From Apilactobacillus sp. (GTDB lineage: Bacteria > Bacillota > Bacilli > Lactobacillales > Lactobacillaceae), in contig NZ_JAMBKT010000001.1 in assembly GCF_025290035.1 (NCBI RefSeq), positions 55,039-119,038 on the forward strand: 64,000 nt of DNA, read 5' to 3'. The notes under the pieces are model-generated. The model saw only the letters and a list, made by a program, of their open reading frames with translations, did not search any database and was not told the origin of the DNA. The number at the start of each line of letters is the position of its first letter. Position 1 is the first letter of the stretch. Made by a program: the position numbers and the translations under genes. This document shows, piece after piece, positions 35,009 to 45,393 of this stretch.

Positions 35009-36052
35009 ATGGTTAGTAAACAATCACACAGAAAAGATGAACATGTCTCTCTAGCTATTAAATTTTATGATGAGAAAAGTCATGCTGGGTTTGATCATCT
35101 AAGATTTATTCATCAAGGAATTCCAGAAATAAGTTTAAACGAAGTTAGTTTAGAAAGTTATATTGATAAAATTGACTTAGACTTCCCCTTCTACATCGAA
35201 GCCATGACCGGTGGAAGCGAATATACTAAAAAATTAAATCAAAGCTTGGCTAAAATTGCAGAAGAAACAGGTATTGCAATGGCTACTGGTTCTCAAAGTG
35301 TTGCTTTAAAAGACTCAACTTTATCTGACTCATTTAGTATTGTTAGAGAAACAAATCCAAACGGAACCATTTTTTCTAATATTGGTGCTTCAGTAGACGT
35401 AAAAAATGCTCAAAAAGCTGTAGATATGATGGATTCTAATGCATTGGAAATTCACATTAATACTCCGCAAGAAATCATTATGCCTGAAGGTGACCGTGAA
35501 TTTAACTGGATTGATAACATTAAAGAAATCAATCAAAATTTAAATGTTCCTGTAATTGTTAAAGAAGTTGGTTTTGGTATGAGTGCAGAAACGATTCAGC
35601 GTTTAATTGATAATGGAGTTAAAAACATTAATATTAGCGGTAAAGGTGGCACTAACTTTAGTAAAATAGAAAATTATCGTCGAAAAGAACAAGAATTAGA
35701 CTACCTTTCTGATTGGGGCCAAACTACCGTTGAGTCACTTTTAGAAACTAAGAAAGCTCACGTTTCTGACGACATAACTATAATTGCTTCTGGTGGGATT
35801 AGAACACCTTTGGATGCTGCTAAGGCAATTTCATTAGGTGCTGATGCAGTCGGTATAGCAGCCCCTATTTTGTATTCATTAATTAAGAATGGTGAAGATG
35901 AAACAGTTAGATTTATTAATGATTTTAAAGATGGATTAATAAATATTATGACCATGCTGGGATGCCGTAGTATATCTGAATTGAAAAAAATTAAAATGAT
36001 TGCTGATCCATATCTCCAAAATTATATTAACCAGAGAAACATTCCCTATTAA
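35009..36052 (+). CDS. fni: Type 2 isopentenyl-diphosphate delta-isomerase
   Basis: FMN-dependent isomerase interconverting IPP and DMAPP, ending the operon. The 347-residue protein has the N-terminal HRKDEHVSLAIKFY, the FMN region YIEAMTGGSEYTK and TGSQSVALKD, then NISGKGGTNFSKIEN and the second FMN-phosphate site ASGGIRTPLDAAKAISLGAD. The last segment, usual GCRSISELK, is present. Confidence 0.95.
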   Translation: MVSKQSHRKDEHVSLAIKFYDEKSHAGFDHLRFIHQGIPEISLNEVSLESYIDKIDLDFPFYIEAMTGGSEYTKKLNQSLAKIAEETGIAMATGSQSVALKDSTLSDSFSIVRETNPNGTIFSNIGASVDVKNAQKAVDMMDSNALEIHINTPQEIIMPEGDREFNWIDNIKEINQNLNVPVIVKEVGFGMSAETIQRLIDNGVKNINISGKGGTNFSKIENYRRKEQELDYLSDWGQTTVESLLETKKAHVSDDITIIASGGIRTPLDAAKAISLGADAVGIAAPILYSLIKNGEDETVRFINDFKDGLINIMTMLGCRSISELKKIKMIADPYLQNYINQRNIPY

Positions 36053-36054
36053 TT

Positions 36055-36082
36055 AGCAAGCGGTTTTTGCTTGCTTTTTTCT
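36055..36082 (+). terminator. Terminator of the mevalonate operon
   Basis: AGCAAGC (36055-36061) pairs with GCTTGCT (36069-36075) around GGTTTTT, followed by a T-rich tract. Confidence 0.85.
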
Positions 36083-36128
36083 TTTCTTTTAGATAAGTTA
36101 AAGTAACTTTTTACTTTTAACAAAAATA

Positions 36129-36153
36129 AAAAAAGAAGCCCTTTATGGCTTCT
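36129..36153 (-). terminator. Terminator of the zinc-ribbon gene pair
   Basis: Minus-strand GAAGCC/GGCTTC hairpin (36135-36140 with 36147-36152) is followed by a run of eight T residues. Confidence 0.82.
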
Positions 36154-36165
36154 CAATTTTAAAAG

Positions 36166-37581
36166 TTAAAACGAACTGTCTTTGTCATAGTCCTTAACTT
36201 TTTTAACTTCTTTTAGTGAGATAATCTTGTATCCATTACTTGTCTTTTTCATCTTACTTGTAAATGAATATACTTGAATGTGATCTGAATCATCATTTTT
36301 ACCTGCACCATAGAAAACATATTTAATCGTTCCATTAACTGTTGAGTAACTATTTGACGGAACAATTGATTGTACATCGGCAGAAATACCTACTCCATCT
36401 GATAAATCAGAATTATTACTTTCCATGACAGCCCAATTTGCAAAGTATTTTGCATCTTTACTACTTGAACCATCAACGAAATAACTGTCTGCATCAAATT
36501 TATTACTTGAATCACTTACCATTTGAGATAAATCATCAAAGAAATTAGTTAATAGTGAACTTGCGTCATCTTTAGAAACAGCACCTGGATAAATTAATTC
36601 AATATCATTTCCATTATCATCTTGACTAATTTGATATTTATTTGATTTAACATCAGTACCATTATTATGAATAATTGCATAGATGTACATATTAGAAGAA
36701 TATGGAGTATCCCCGACTTTTAGATTTCCATCCTTATCAGCGGTTCCAATCTTTTGATCATTAATATATACGTCTGCATTCGCTCCTGCATTAACAGTGA
36801 ATTTAACAGTTGTTAATGGCATATCTAATGGTTCTGAATCAGTGTTAATAAATAAACTTTGTGAATTTGTCAAAGTCTTTAATGAAAGTTTCTTTGAAAC
36901 CGCAACTTTATAATAACCAGGCATAAGTGTACCTAATTTAAAATCAATATTTTGATTCTTTATAACTCCCAATTTCTTACCATTTAAAGTAACAGATGCA
37001 TCGTCTTGAGTGGTTGATACAGTTGGATTTACTGGTTTAACATGTACTTCATAATCAGGAAATAATAACCATTTTTTTCCATCATTTTCAACGGAAAATA
37101 AATAATCATCACTGTGACCATTTGAAGTTAATTGTGTCTTTAAAGATGATAAATAACTACCATGCTTACCAGCGTAAGTAGATAGTGGCTTCAAAGTTTG
37201 ATCATTTGCCGCTATCTTAGAACTGTCAGAAACAAAATATTTATCGGTATTTTTATCTGATTTAATGGATGCCATCGCTCTAGACAATACTGCATCCTTT
37301 GAATAGTAATGATTACCGAATAAATATGATCCATATCCTAATAGTGCGACAATTAGCACAACAAGTAAGATAATTTTATTTCTCTTACTATGCTTATTTT
37401 GTTTCTTAATTGCTTGTCTACTTGTAACATTTGTATTTGATTGATCAACTGAAGTATTATTGGTAACTTGTGTAGCTTTATCGTCAGTACTTTCAGTTAA
37501 TCTTGATCCACAATTTGAGCAAAATAACTCGGAACTGTCAATTTTTGCACCACAATTGGGACAATATTTAACATTATCCAT
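36166..37581 (-). CDS. Zinc-ribbon membrane protein, TcaA-like
   Basis: A 471-residue protein. An N-terminal zinc ribbon (CPNCG at residues 7-11, CSNCG at about 21-25) is cytoplasmic. One membrane helix lies at about 69-88 (IILLVVLIVALLGYGSYLF). The long extracellular part has an early helical domain and immunoglobulin-like repeats (for example DASVTLNGKKLGV and ANADVYINDQKIGT). A C-terminal NTF2-like domain follows from about residue 335. This order matches TcaA of staphylococci, tied to cell-wall stress and glycopeptide response. It is second in an operon with another zinc-ribbon protein. Confidence 0.8.
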   Translation of the reverse strand: MDNVKYCPNCGAKIDSSELFCSNCGSRLTESTDDKATQVTNNTSVDQSNTNVTSRQAIKKQNKHSKRNKIILLVVLIVALLGYGSYLFGNHYYSKDAVLSRAMASIKSDKNTDKYFVSDSSKIAANDQTLKPLSTYAGKHGSYLSSLKTQLTSNGHSDDYLFSVENDGKKWLLFPDYEVHVKPVNPTVSTTQDDASVTLNGKKLGVIKNQNIDFKLGTLMPGYYKVAVSKKLSLKTLTNSQSLFINTDSEPLDMPLTTVKFTVNAGANADVYINDQKIGTADKDGNLKVGDTPYSSNMYIYAIIHNNGTDVKSNKYQISQDDNGNDIELIYPGAVSKDDASSLLTNFFDDLSQMVSDSSNKFDADSYFVDGSSSKDAKYFANWAVMESNNSDLSDGVGISADVQSIVPSNSYSTVNGTIKYVFYGAGKNDDSDHIQVYSFTSKMKKTSNGYKIISLKEVKKVKDYDKDSSF

Positions 37582-37598
37582 TTAGCATTACCCTTTTC

Positions 37599-38387
37599 TT
37601 AGTTGTTTACTTGAATTCCAGTTGAAGTAATCACAAAACCAGAGAATAGAATGAATGAAACAATAACTAATACAAATACACATAAAACTACCCAGTATAA
37701 TTTAGGAAGTTTAGTTCCCTTTTTGCTATCTACGATTGAGTAACTTAGTCCAATGAAATAAGTAACTAACAAAATACCAACAAGAATGAATGTAATTTGA
37801 ATTGTTGGATCTTGTGTAATTAATGAGAAAGCTAAGATCAAGATTTCAAAAACGACTGCATAATTTGTATATGTAGCTAGCTTATTAGTGTAATCAAAGA
37901 AGCTTTCTTTGTTACCATTTTTACCATTTGCTAATTTATTGAATAGGAAACCTAAACCAACGAATGCAATCACGGCTACTACTGACATGATTTTAAATAA
38001 TCCTGGGTTATCAAGAATTTTAACAACGTCAAAACCAGCAAAAGCAACAGCAAATCTGATTTCATATTGATAACTTGAATCATATAATCCACTAAAATGA
38101 CTTACAATTGAAGATGATAAGAAATAAGTGATAATAGCTGCAATTACATATGAAGTAATACCAAAATATTTGTTGGTTTCAACAACATCTGTAGGATTCT
38201 TGATGGTATTTACCAACCAATTAATGTAGTTGCTTGAGTATTGTTTGGCTTGTTCAATACTTTCATTGGTCTTATCAGATGTCTTTGCATCAGATGATGA
38301 ACTATTTACATCAAAACCACATTTGGGACAGAACTTAGCCCCTTCTTTTAATTCAGTTCCACATTTGGGACAAAACTTTGCGCTCAT
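37599..38387 (-). CDS. Zinc-ribbon protein with multi-pass membrane domain
   Basis: A 262-residue protein starting with a zinc ribbon (CPKCG residues 6-10, CPKCG about 20-24) and a polar linker. About five hydrophobic helices follow from residue 75 onward, resembling Yip1/DUF-type membrane domains. It has no catalytic motif that I recognise. It is encoded 17 bases ahead of the TcaA-like gene with a very good ribosome site (AGGAGGAA), so the two likely act together at the membrane. Confidence 0.72.
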   Translation of the reverse strand: MSAKFCPKCGTELKEGAKFCPKCGFDVNSSSSDAKTSDKTNESIEQAKQYSSNYINWLVNTIKNPTDVVETNKYFGITSYVIAAIITYFLSSSIVSHFSGLYDSSYQYEIRFAVAFAGFDVVKILDNPGLFKIMSVVAVIAFVGLGFLFNKLANGKNGNKESFFDYTNKLATYTNYAVVFEILILAFSLITQDPTIQITFILVGILLVTYFIGLSYSIVDSKKGTKLPKLYWVVLCVFVLVIVSFILFSGFVITSTGIQVNN

Positions 38388-38435
38388 AAAAATTCCTCCT
38401 AAAGAATAAATATTAAAAATACTTTACAAATAATT

Positions 38436-38464
38436 ATTATACCATAAGAAGTTTTGTTAATTAA
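38436..38464 (-). promoter_or_regulatory. Promoter of the zinc-ribbon gene pair
   Basis: Minus-strand TATAAT (38436-38441) is preceded by TGG, making an extended -10, with TTAATT 17 bases upstream (38459-38464). Confidence 0.55.
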
Positions 38465-38504
38465 CCACTAGTTTATTCATTTATAAATAAAATATTATTA
38501 GATA

Positions 38505-38535
38505 CATAAAAAAAGAGATGCATTTAGCACCTCTC
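38505..38535 (-). terminator. Terminator of rsmF
   Basis: Minus-strand AGAGGTGC (38527-38534) pairs with GCATCTCT (38514-38521) using one G-T wobble, followed by T residues. Confidence 0.82.
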
Positions 38536-38546
38536 AACAAAAATTA

Positions 38547-39887
38547 TTAAATATTAAATCTTAATCCTTTTGGAAAGAAATTTTTGACGGTTCCATTCAC
38601 AACTTTTCCAAAAGCGATGGGTTGGTTTTTACAAATAAGTTGATACCATCCCTTACTCAATCCAGCATCACAGCTAATCGTATCACCATGCACGTATTGT
38701 TTCCAATCATCTTCAGTGATTTCAAGACGATTAACTACTTCATCAGAATGTAATGCTAATGCAAGTGCATAGCTAGGTTCGAAACGTTTCTTCTTAATTG
38801 TCCCTAAATGCAATCCAGGTCTCATAACCTTTAGTCCTTTTAAGTCAGGTAACGTATTATCAAAGGTATATAACTGATCACCAAACAAGATTAAATGTTT
38901 TGGATCAAAATTAATTAGATTGCTTTCTTTGAATTCATCCCATAATTTCTTATCATCTTGAGTTAAGTTTCCTTGAAGGCGATTCTTTATCTTTTTCGCA
39001 CTACCGTTTTCATTACTAGATAATTTAGATATAAAGTGACCTTCGCCTTTAAAATGATTAGGAAACAGTCTAACCGTATTAGTTAAATCTGGATTACCAT
39101 TTGCCCAGTCGGGTTTTCCATCAACCATCCCTTCATACTTTTGAATTGGATCAATTGTAAAGTCGAATTCATCATGCATCCATTCTACAATTTGTTCATC
39201 TTCTTCTGGTGCAAAAGTACAAGTTGAGTATATAATTTTGCCACCTGGTTTAAGCATTTTAACTGCTTGTTCAATGATTTCCTTTTGTCTAATTGCACAT
39301 TCAACAGGATAATCAGCATTCCAGTAATTAATGGCATCGTTATTCTTTCTAAACATCCCTTCACCAGAACATGGTGCATCAATCAAGATCTTATCAAAGA
39401 ATCGTGGAAAATGTTTTGCCAAGTTATTAGGATTTTCATTCAAGATTAATGCATTCCGAATTCCAAATCGTTCTACATTTTCCACTAGTACTTTGGCACG
39501 TTTATAATCAATTTCATTAGTGACTAATAATCCTTGATTTTGCATATAACTAGCAACATGGGTTGTCTTTCCACCAGGAGAAGCACATAAATCCAGAACA
39601 TAGTCACCGGGTGTAATATCGGCTACTTCACCAACATACATTGCACTAGGTTCTTGTGAATAAATGGCACCACTTTGGTGTTCAACACTTTTTCCATTTA
39701 CGTCCCCGTAATATCCATACTGACAATAATCAATTGAATCTTTATCATTTTCTGGCACTACATATTCCTTTAATGGATTAACTCGATATCCTGGATTGGT
39801 TTCTTGATCCAAACTCTTAAAAAAGGAGTCTGCATCATCACCCATTAATTTTTGATATTTACTTTTAAAATCTGCTGGTAATTCCAC
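38547..39887 (-). CDS. rsmF: RsmF-type rRNA cytosine-C5 methyltransferase
   Basis: NOL1/NOP2/Sun-family enzyme, 446 residues. SAM motif I is VLDLCASPGGKTTHVASYM (about 103-121). Catalytic motifs are DAPCSGEGMFRKN and YSTCTFAPEEDEQIVEWM (the cysteine nucleophile is in the latter). A C-terminal RNA-binding region follows, with a PUA-like fold at the end (about 380-446: GDTISCDAGLSKGWYQL, PIAFGKVVNGTVKNFFPKG). It is a single gene with its own terminator. Confidence 0.92.
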   Translation of the reverse strand: MELPADFKSKYQKLMGDDADSFFKSLDQETNPGYRVNPLKEYVVPENDKDSIDYCQYGYYGDVNGKSVEHQSGAIYSQEPSAMYVGEVADITPGDYVLDLCASPGGKTTHVASYMQNQGLLVTNEIDYKRAKVLVENVERFGIRNALILNENPNNLAKHFPRFFDKILIDAPCSGEGMFRKNNDAINYWNADYPVECAIRQKEIIEQAVKMLKPGGKIIYSTCTFAPEEDEQIVEWMHDEFDFTIDPIQKYEGMVDGKPDWANGNPDLTNTVRLFPNHFKGEGHFISKLSSNENGSAKKIKNRLQGNLTQDDKKLWDEFKESNLINFDPKHLILFGDQLYTFDNTLPDLKGLKVMRPGLHLGTIKKKRFEPSYALALALHSDEVVNRLEITEDDWKQYVHGDTISCDAGLSKGWYQLICKNQPIAFGKVVNGTVKNFFPKGLRFNI

Positions 39888-39905
39888 TTGGATACTCCTT
39901 TTACA

Positions 39906-39934
39906 TTGACTTACAATTTTTTATTAGTTAACAT
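39906..39934 (+). promoter_or_regulatory. Promoter of the HAD phosphatase gene
   Basis: TTGACT (39906-39911) and TAACAT (39929-39934) are 17 bases apart, 40 bases before the start codon. Confidence 0.5.
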
Positions 39935-39973
39935 ATTACTATTATATTTTTTTACGCGAGGTGAAACAACTAT

Positions 39974-40780
39974 ATGGATAAGAAACTTATCGCAATTGAT
40001 TTAGATGGAACTACTTTAAACAATAATTCCGAAGTTTCACAAAAAACGGTTAATACTTTAAATAAGGTAATGGATTTGGGCCACGTTGTCAATATTGTGA
40101 CTGGTCGTCCACCCCGTCTAGTTACAGACATCTATAATGAAATTGGTTTAGACAATCCATTAATCAGTTTTAATGGAAGCCTTGGTTACAATCCATTAGC
40201 AAAATGGAATCATGCTTATGAATACAACATTGAAAGAGATGTTGTGTTTGATATTTTAAGCCATGCTGATGAATTAGGTATTAACCTAATGGCTGTTGAA
40301 GGTAAAAAGCTCTTTTTAGCTAATCGTGAAGCTAACAATGAAATTGGCTTTTTCCCAACTCATTTAGCCCCTGAAGAATTTGTGACCGAAGAAAACTTAA
40401 CAGAAGATCCTGTTTGTTTAACACTACAAATTAATCCTGATAAGATGAACAAATTTGTTGATTACATTAACGATAATTATGGTGACACATTGCAAATCTC
40501 TCCTTGGGGTGGTCCCGATTCAATCGTTGAATTGGCAGCGAAGGACATCTCTAAGAAAACTGGTTTAGAAGTATTGTCTGATTACTATGGCATTAGCCAA
40601 GAAAATATCATCGCATTTGGTGATGAATTTAATGACGAAACCATGTTGAAGTATGCTGGATTGGGAGTGGCGATGAAGAATGGTCAACCTAAGATTAAAG
40701 CATTAGCCGATGACATTACTGAATACGATAATGATCAAAATGGTTTAGCGAGATATTTAGAAGAATATTTTGAAATTTAA
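39974..40780 (+). CDS. Cof-type HAD phosphatase
   Basis: A 268-residue HAD-superfamily hydrolase with a type IIB cap. Motif I is AIDLDGTTL (Asp8, Asp10), motif II is in NIVTGRPP, motif III is the Lys of AKDISKKTGL, and motif IV is AFGDEFNDETML. Members dephosphorylate sugar phosphates or cofactors such as FMN or PLP. Specificity cannot be read. Ribosome site GAGGTGA precedes ATG. Confidence 0.9.
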   Translation: MDKKLIAIDLDGTTLNNNSEVSQKTVNTLNKVMDLGHVVNIVTGRPPRLVTDIYNEIGLDNPLISFNGSLGYNPLAKWNHAYEYNIERDVVFDILSHADELGINLMAVEGKKLFLANREANNEIGFFPTHLAPEEFVTEENLTEDPVCLTLQINPDKMNKFVDYINDNYGDTLQISPWGGPDSIVELAAKDISKKTGLEVLSDYYGISQENIIAFGDEFNDETMLKYAGLGVAMKNGQPKIKALADDITEYDNDQNGLARYLEEYFEI

Positions 40781-40808
40781 AAAGACTTGATATAAAATCA
40801 AGTCTTTT

Positions 40809-40811
<3 letters not shown>
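40779..40811. terminator. Bidirectional terminator between the HAD gene and glpK
   Basis: AAAAAGACTTGA (40779-40790) pairs perfectly with TCAAGTCTTTTT (40798-40809) around TATAAAA. Confidence 0.9.
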
Positions 40812-42323
<1,512 letters not shown>

Positions 42324-42332
42324 TTAATCTAA

Positions 42333-42521
42333 TTAGTCTTCGTCACTTTTTAATTTTCCAGCAACACTGTAATTACTCTTCTTCATTTCGTTTAATACGA
42401 TATGAACGTGTTCAGCTGGAGCACCAGTGTTTTTTACGATTGCAGCAGTAACGTCAGCTACTAATCCTTTTAGTTGTTCTTCGTTTCTTCCTTCAATTAA
42501 ATCAATATGTACTAATGGCAT
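42333..42521 (-). CDS. 4-oxalocrotonate tautomerase-family enzyme
   Basis: A 62-residue tautomerase. The start is ATG 42521: AGGAG lies 7 bases ahead, whereas ATG 42527 is only 1 base from it. This start puts proline second (MPLVHIDLIEGR), the catalytic N-terminal base once Met is removed. The family arrangement EEQLKGLVADVTAAIVKNTGAP with VHIVLNEM follows. Substrate unknown. It leads the transcript that continues into glpK after 18 bases. Confidence 0.92.
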   Translation of the reverse strand: MPLVHIDLIEGRNEEQLKGLVADVTAAIVKNTGAPAEHVHIVLNEMKKSNYSVAGKLKSDED

Positions 42522-42552
42522 AATCATTCTCCTAACTCTGTATTTTAGTCTG

Positions 42553-42581
42553 ATTATACTTTAAATACCTATATAGTTCAA
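42553..42581 (-). promoter_or_regulatory. Promoter of the tautomerase-glpK transcript
   Basis: Minus-strand TTGAAC (42576-42581) and TATAAT (42553-42558) are 17 bases apart, close to consensus. The -35 box overlaps that of the opposing promoter by five bases. Confidence 0.7.
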
Positions 42582-42605
42582 TTTTTAGCCTAGTTAATGT
42601 ACAAT
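42577..42605 (+). promoter_or_regulatory. Promoter of the C69 dipeptidase gene
   Basis: TTCAAT (42577-42582) and TACAAT (42600-42605) are 17 bases apart, 34 bases before the start codon. Confidence 0.65.
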
Positions 42606-42638
42606 AAATTAAATACATAAAAAAGAGGAAGTGTGAAA

Positions 42639-44069
42639 ATGCCGAAGTTTCCAGAATATGATGCATGTACTAGTATTTTAGTTGGTAAGAATGCATCTGT
42701 AGATGGTTCTACTATGATTGGTAGAAACGAAGATTGTAAAGCCACTTGGCCAAAGCATTTTATTGTTCATCCACATAAAGAATATAAAGAAGAACAACTA
42801 TTTAAAGCCAAAGAAAATCGCTTCTCTTGCACTTTACCTAAGGTTAGATATAAATACACTGCAACTCCTGAATGGACCGATAAAGAAGGTTTATTTGAAG
42901 AAGAAGGTATTAACGAAAAAGGTGTTGCAATGAGTGCAACGGAAAGTGCTTATTCTAATAGTTATGTATTAGGATATGATCCTTTACTTGCAGATGGTAT
43001 TTCAGAAGCATCTATTGTTACTGTTGTTTTACCATATGCTGATTCAGCAAGGGACGCAGTTAATCGTCTTGGCGAAATCGTAAGTACTCATGGTGCTGCT
43101 GAAAGTAATGGAATCCTATTTTCTGATGCAGATGAAGTGTGGTACTTTGAAATTGGTTCCGGACATCACTGGGTTGCAATGAAGATTCCTGATGACTCCT
43201 ATGCTGTTGTATCAAATCGTTTAGCAATTCAAGAAATTGACTTTACCGATAATGATAACTTTGCTTGGTCAAAAGATATCCTTGCTTTTGTTAACGACAA
43301 CAAACTAAATAAAGCTAATGATGGTACTTTTAACTTCAGAGAAATATTTGGTACTCGTAGTGAATCAGATTTATACTACAACAATCCACGTGTCTGGTAT
43401 GGTCAAAGAATGTTTAATCCTGAAATCACACAAGATCCAGAAGATTATGATATGCCTTTCGTTAGAAAGCCATCTAGATTAATATCTGTTCAAGATGCAA
43501 AGGATTTCTTAGCATCACATTATGAAGGAACAGAATTTGATCCAGTTGGAAAAGGCCCTATTGAATCACGTAAAAGATACAGACCTATTAGCTTAGCTAA
43601 AGCACAGGAATCACATGTTTTACAAATCAGACCTAACCTCCCAATTGAAGTAAGCGGTATTCACTGGTTATCAATGGGTGTAGCAGCACAAAGTGTATTT
43701 GTGCCATTCTTTGCAGGAATCAATGATACGCCAAAAGAATATAAAATTGGTGATATGACATATGACCCTAAGTCTGCATACTGGATTTTCAAATTAGTAG
43801 GTGTGCTACTAGATCCACACTACAATCATTTTGTAGATGTTGTTGGTGATGTTCAAGAAAGATTAAATATCTCGTTCCAACAAAAAATTAATCAAGTTGA
43901 TGCTAAAGCAACTGATTTAGATCATCACGAATTAAGTGAATACACAACTAAAATTAGTAATGAATGTGCTGAATTAGCAATGAATAGTTATCAAAACCTT
44001 GCTTATAAATTAATTGCTGCTTCAACTGATTTTTCAAAATTAAACTATAATACTGATGAAAATCTATAA
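42639..44069 (+). CDS. C69-family dipeptidase (PepD type)
   Basis: N-terminal-nucleophile hydrolase cleaving dipeptides in the cytoplasm. The product is 476 residues. The nucleophile is Cys9 in YDACTSILVGKNAS, exposed after removal of a short leader, followed by the family GSTMIGRNEDCKATWPKHF. The middle VVSNRLAIQEIDF and the IHWLSMGVAAQSVFVPFFAGI block are typical. ATG 42639 is chosen because AGAGGA is 9 bases upstream; the GTG at 42633 is too near. Confidence 0.92.
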   Translation: MPKFPEYDACTSILVGKNASVDGSTMIGRNEDCKATWPKHFIVHPHKEYKEEQLFKAKENRFSCTLPKVRYKYTATPEWTDKEGLFEEEGINEKGVAMSATESAYSNSYVLGYDPLLADGISEASIVTVVLPYADSARDAVNRLGEIVSTHGAAESNGILFSDADEVWYFEIGSGHHWVAMKIPDDSYAVVSNRLAIQEIDFTDNDNFAWSKDILAFVNDNKLNKANDGTFNFREIFGTRSESDLYYNNPRVWYGQRMFNPEITQDPEDYDMPFVRKPSRLISVQDAKDFLASHYEGTEFDPVGKGPIESRKRYRPISLAKAQESHVLQIRPNLPIEVSGIHWLSMGVAAQSVFVPFFAGINDTPKEYKIGDMTYDPKSAYWIFKLVGVLLDPHYNHFVDVVGDVQERLNISFQQKINQVDAKATDLDHHELSEYTTKISNECAELAMNSYQNLAYKLIAASTDFSKLNYNTDENL

Positions 44070-44071
44070 TT

Positions 44072-44101
44072 AAAAAAGAGTGCTAATCAGCACTCTTTTT
44101 A
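44072..44101 (+). terminator. Terminator of the C69 dipeptidase gene
   Basis: AAAAAGAGTGCT (44073-44084) pairs with AGCACTCTTTTT around AATC. Confidence 0.9.
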
Positions 44102-44105
44102 TGTA

Positions 44106-44147
44106 CAAAAAAACAGGTATGAAATTAAATTCAATACCTGTTTTTGT
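44106..44147 (-). terminator. Terminator of rplS
   Basis: Minus-strand AAACAGGTAT (44134-44143 complement) pairs with ATACCTGTTT and runs into a T tract. It is back-to-back with the terminator of the converging gene. Confidence 0.85.
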
Positions 44148-44165
44148 TTAGATATAAAGTTTATC

Positions 44166-44522
44166 TTAACGACGACGTGCTTCTTTAATACGAGCAGCCT
44201 TACCGTGACGTTCACGTAGGTAGTATAGCTTAGCACGACGAACAGCACCGCGACGAGTTACTTCTAATTTAGCAACACGTGGTGAGTGAAGTGGGAAGAT
44301 ACGTTCAACACCTACACCTGAAGTGATCTTTCTAACAGTGTAAGTAGCTTGAATACCTGAACCGTGACGTTTGATAACAACACCTTCGAATACTTGGATA
44401 CGTTCGTTGCTACCTTCAACAACCTTAACAGATACTTTAACAGTATCTCCGGCTCTAAATTCTGGAACATCACTCTTAAGTTGTTCCGCGTTAATCTTTG
44501 AGATTAATTCGTTTTGACGCAT
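44166..44522 (-). CDS. rplS: 50S ribosomal protein L19
   Basis: A structural protein at the 30S-50S interface, 118 residues when started at ATG 44522 ([14 protein letters not shown]), the usual N-terminus. GGAAGGA lies 11 bases ahead; the ATG at 44549 would place the ribosome site inside the gene. Signatures include [16 protein letters not shown] and [18 protein letters not shown]. The leader of about 80 nt contains a short AACGG/CTGTT hairpin, so autoregulation as known for L19 leaders is possible. It follows trmD but has its own promoter. Confidence 0.96.
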   Translation of the reverse strand: MRQNELISKINAEQLKSDVPEFRAGDTVKVSVKVVEGSNERIQVFEGVVIKRHGSGIQATYTVRKITSGVGVERIFPLHSPRVAKLEVTRRGAVRRAKLYYLRERHGKAARIKEARRR

Positions 44523-44611
44523 AAAAAATAACATCCTTCCAACTAGCATTCATGTCTTTTAAAGCAACAGCGGAATACCGTTTTATTTAACTATAAAAAT
44601 AGTCAATTAGA

Positions 44612-44640
44612 ATAATATCATAACCATTATTGATTGTAAA
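44612..44640 (-). promoter_or_regulatory. Promoter of rplS
   Basis: Minus-strand TTTACA (44635-44640) and TATTAT (44612-44617) are 17 bases apart, between the trmD stop and rplS. Confidence 0.65.
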
Positions 44641-44646
44641 GGTCTA

Positions 44647-45393
44647 TTATTCTTCCTCTATTTTTACTTCTGCTAATAATTTTTTCTGTAAATCAGTTAA
44701 TTTACTATAATCGATTAAATCTGGTCGACGTTTGTATGTCTTTCTTAGTGATTCTTTTTGTCGCCATTCTTCAATTTTTTGGTGATTCCCACTAGTTAAT
44801 ACTTCAGGAACTTTCATACCTCTAAAGTCAGCTGGTCGCGTATACTGTGGATACTCTAACAGTCCGCTAGAGAAAGAATCTCCGGGTGCCGATTCATCGT
44901 TTCCTAATACATTATCCAGCAATCTAGCAGTAGCATCAATCATTACCATTGCTGGTAATTCTCCACCAGTAAGAACAAAATCGCCTAAAGAATATTCATC
45001 AGTAACCAATGACTTAATTCTTTCATCATATCCTTCATAATGACCACAAATAAAAGTCAAATGGTCCTCTTTCGCTAATTCTTCAGCTTCATTTTGGTCG
45101 AATTTTTTCCCAGCAGGATCTAACAGAATAATTCTTCCCTTTGATAAACCACTTTCTTGTGCTTTATTTTGAGTTGCTCCTAAGGCATCAAAAATTGGTT
45201 GGGCTTGTAATAACATACCAGCACCACCACCAAAAGGATAATCATCCACATTGCCATGCTTATTAGTCGAATAGTCCCTAAAGTTAGTTATTTCAATATC
45301 TAAAGCACCTTTATCTTTGGCTTTTCCTAAGATTGAATCACCTAATGGACCCTCAAACATATCAGGAAAAAGGCTTAAGACATCAATCTTCAT
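44647..45393 (-). CDS. trmD: tRNA (guanine-N1-)-methyltransferase TrmD
   Basis: Makes m1G37 in tRNAs, preventing frameshifts. From ATG 45393 (ribosome site GGAGGA 7 bases ahead) the product is 248 residues, beginning [17 protein letters not shown]. The SPOUT knot shows in [28 protein letters not shown] and [16 protein letters not shown]. The start overlaps the rimM stop by 11 bases, indicating translational coupling. Starting at 45435 would add an atypical hydrophobic leader. Confidence 0.95.
   Translation of the reverse strand: MKIDVLSLFPDMFEGPLGDSILGKAKDKGALDIEITNFRDYSTNKHGNVDDYPFGGGAGMLLQAQPIFDALGATQNKAQESGLSKGRIILLDPAGKKFDQNEAEELAKEDHLTFICGHYEGYDERIKSLVTDEYSLGDFVLTGGELPAMVMIDATARLLDNVLGNDESAPGDSFSSGLLEYPQYTRPADFRGMKVPEVLTSGNHQKIEEWRQKESLRKTYKRRPDLIDYSKLTDLQKKLLAEVKIEEE

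Noticed and set aside
42633..42638. GTG 42633 as start of the C69 dipeptidase
   Set aside because: It is too close to the AGAGGA ribosome site; ATG 42639 has proper spacing and gives the usual short leader.
44072..44147. Two adjacent hairpins read as a tRNA or small RNA
   Set aside because: Each has its own T-run on the proper strand, so they are back-to-back terminators of converging genes; no tRNA T-loop or anticodon arm is present.
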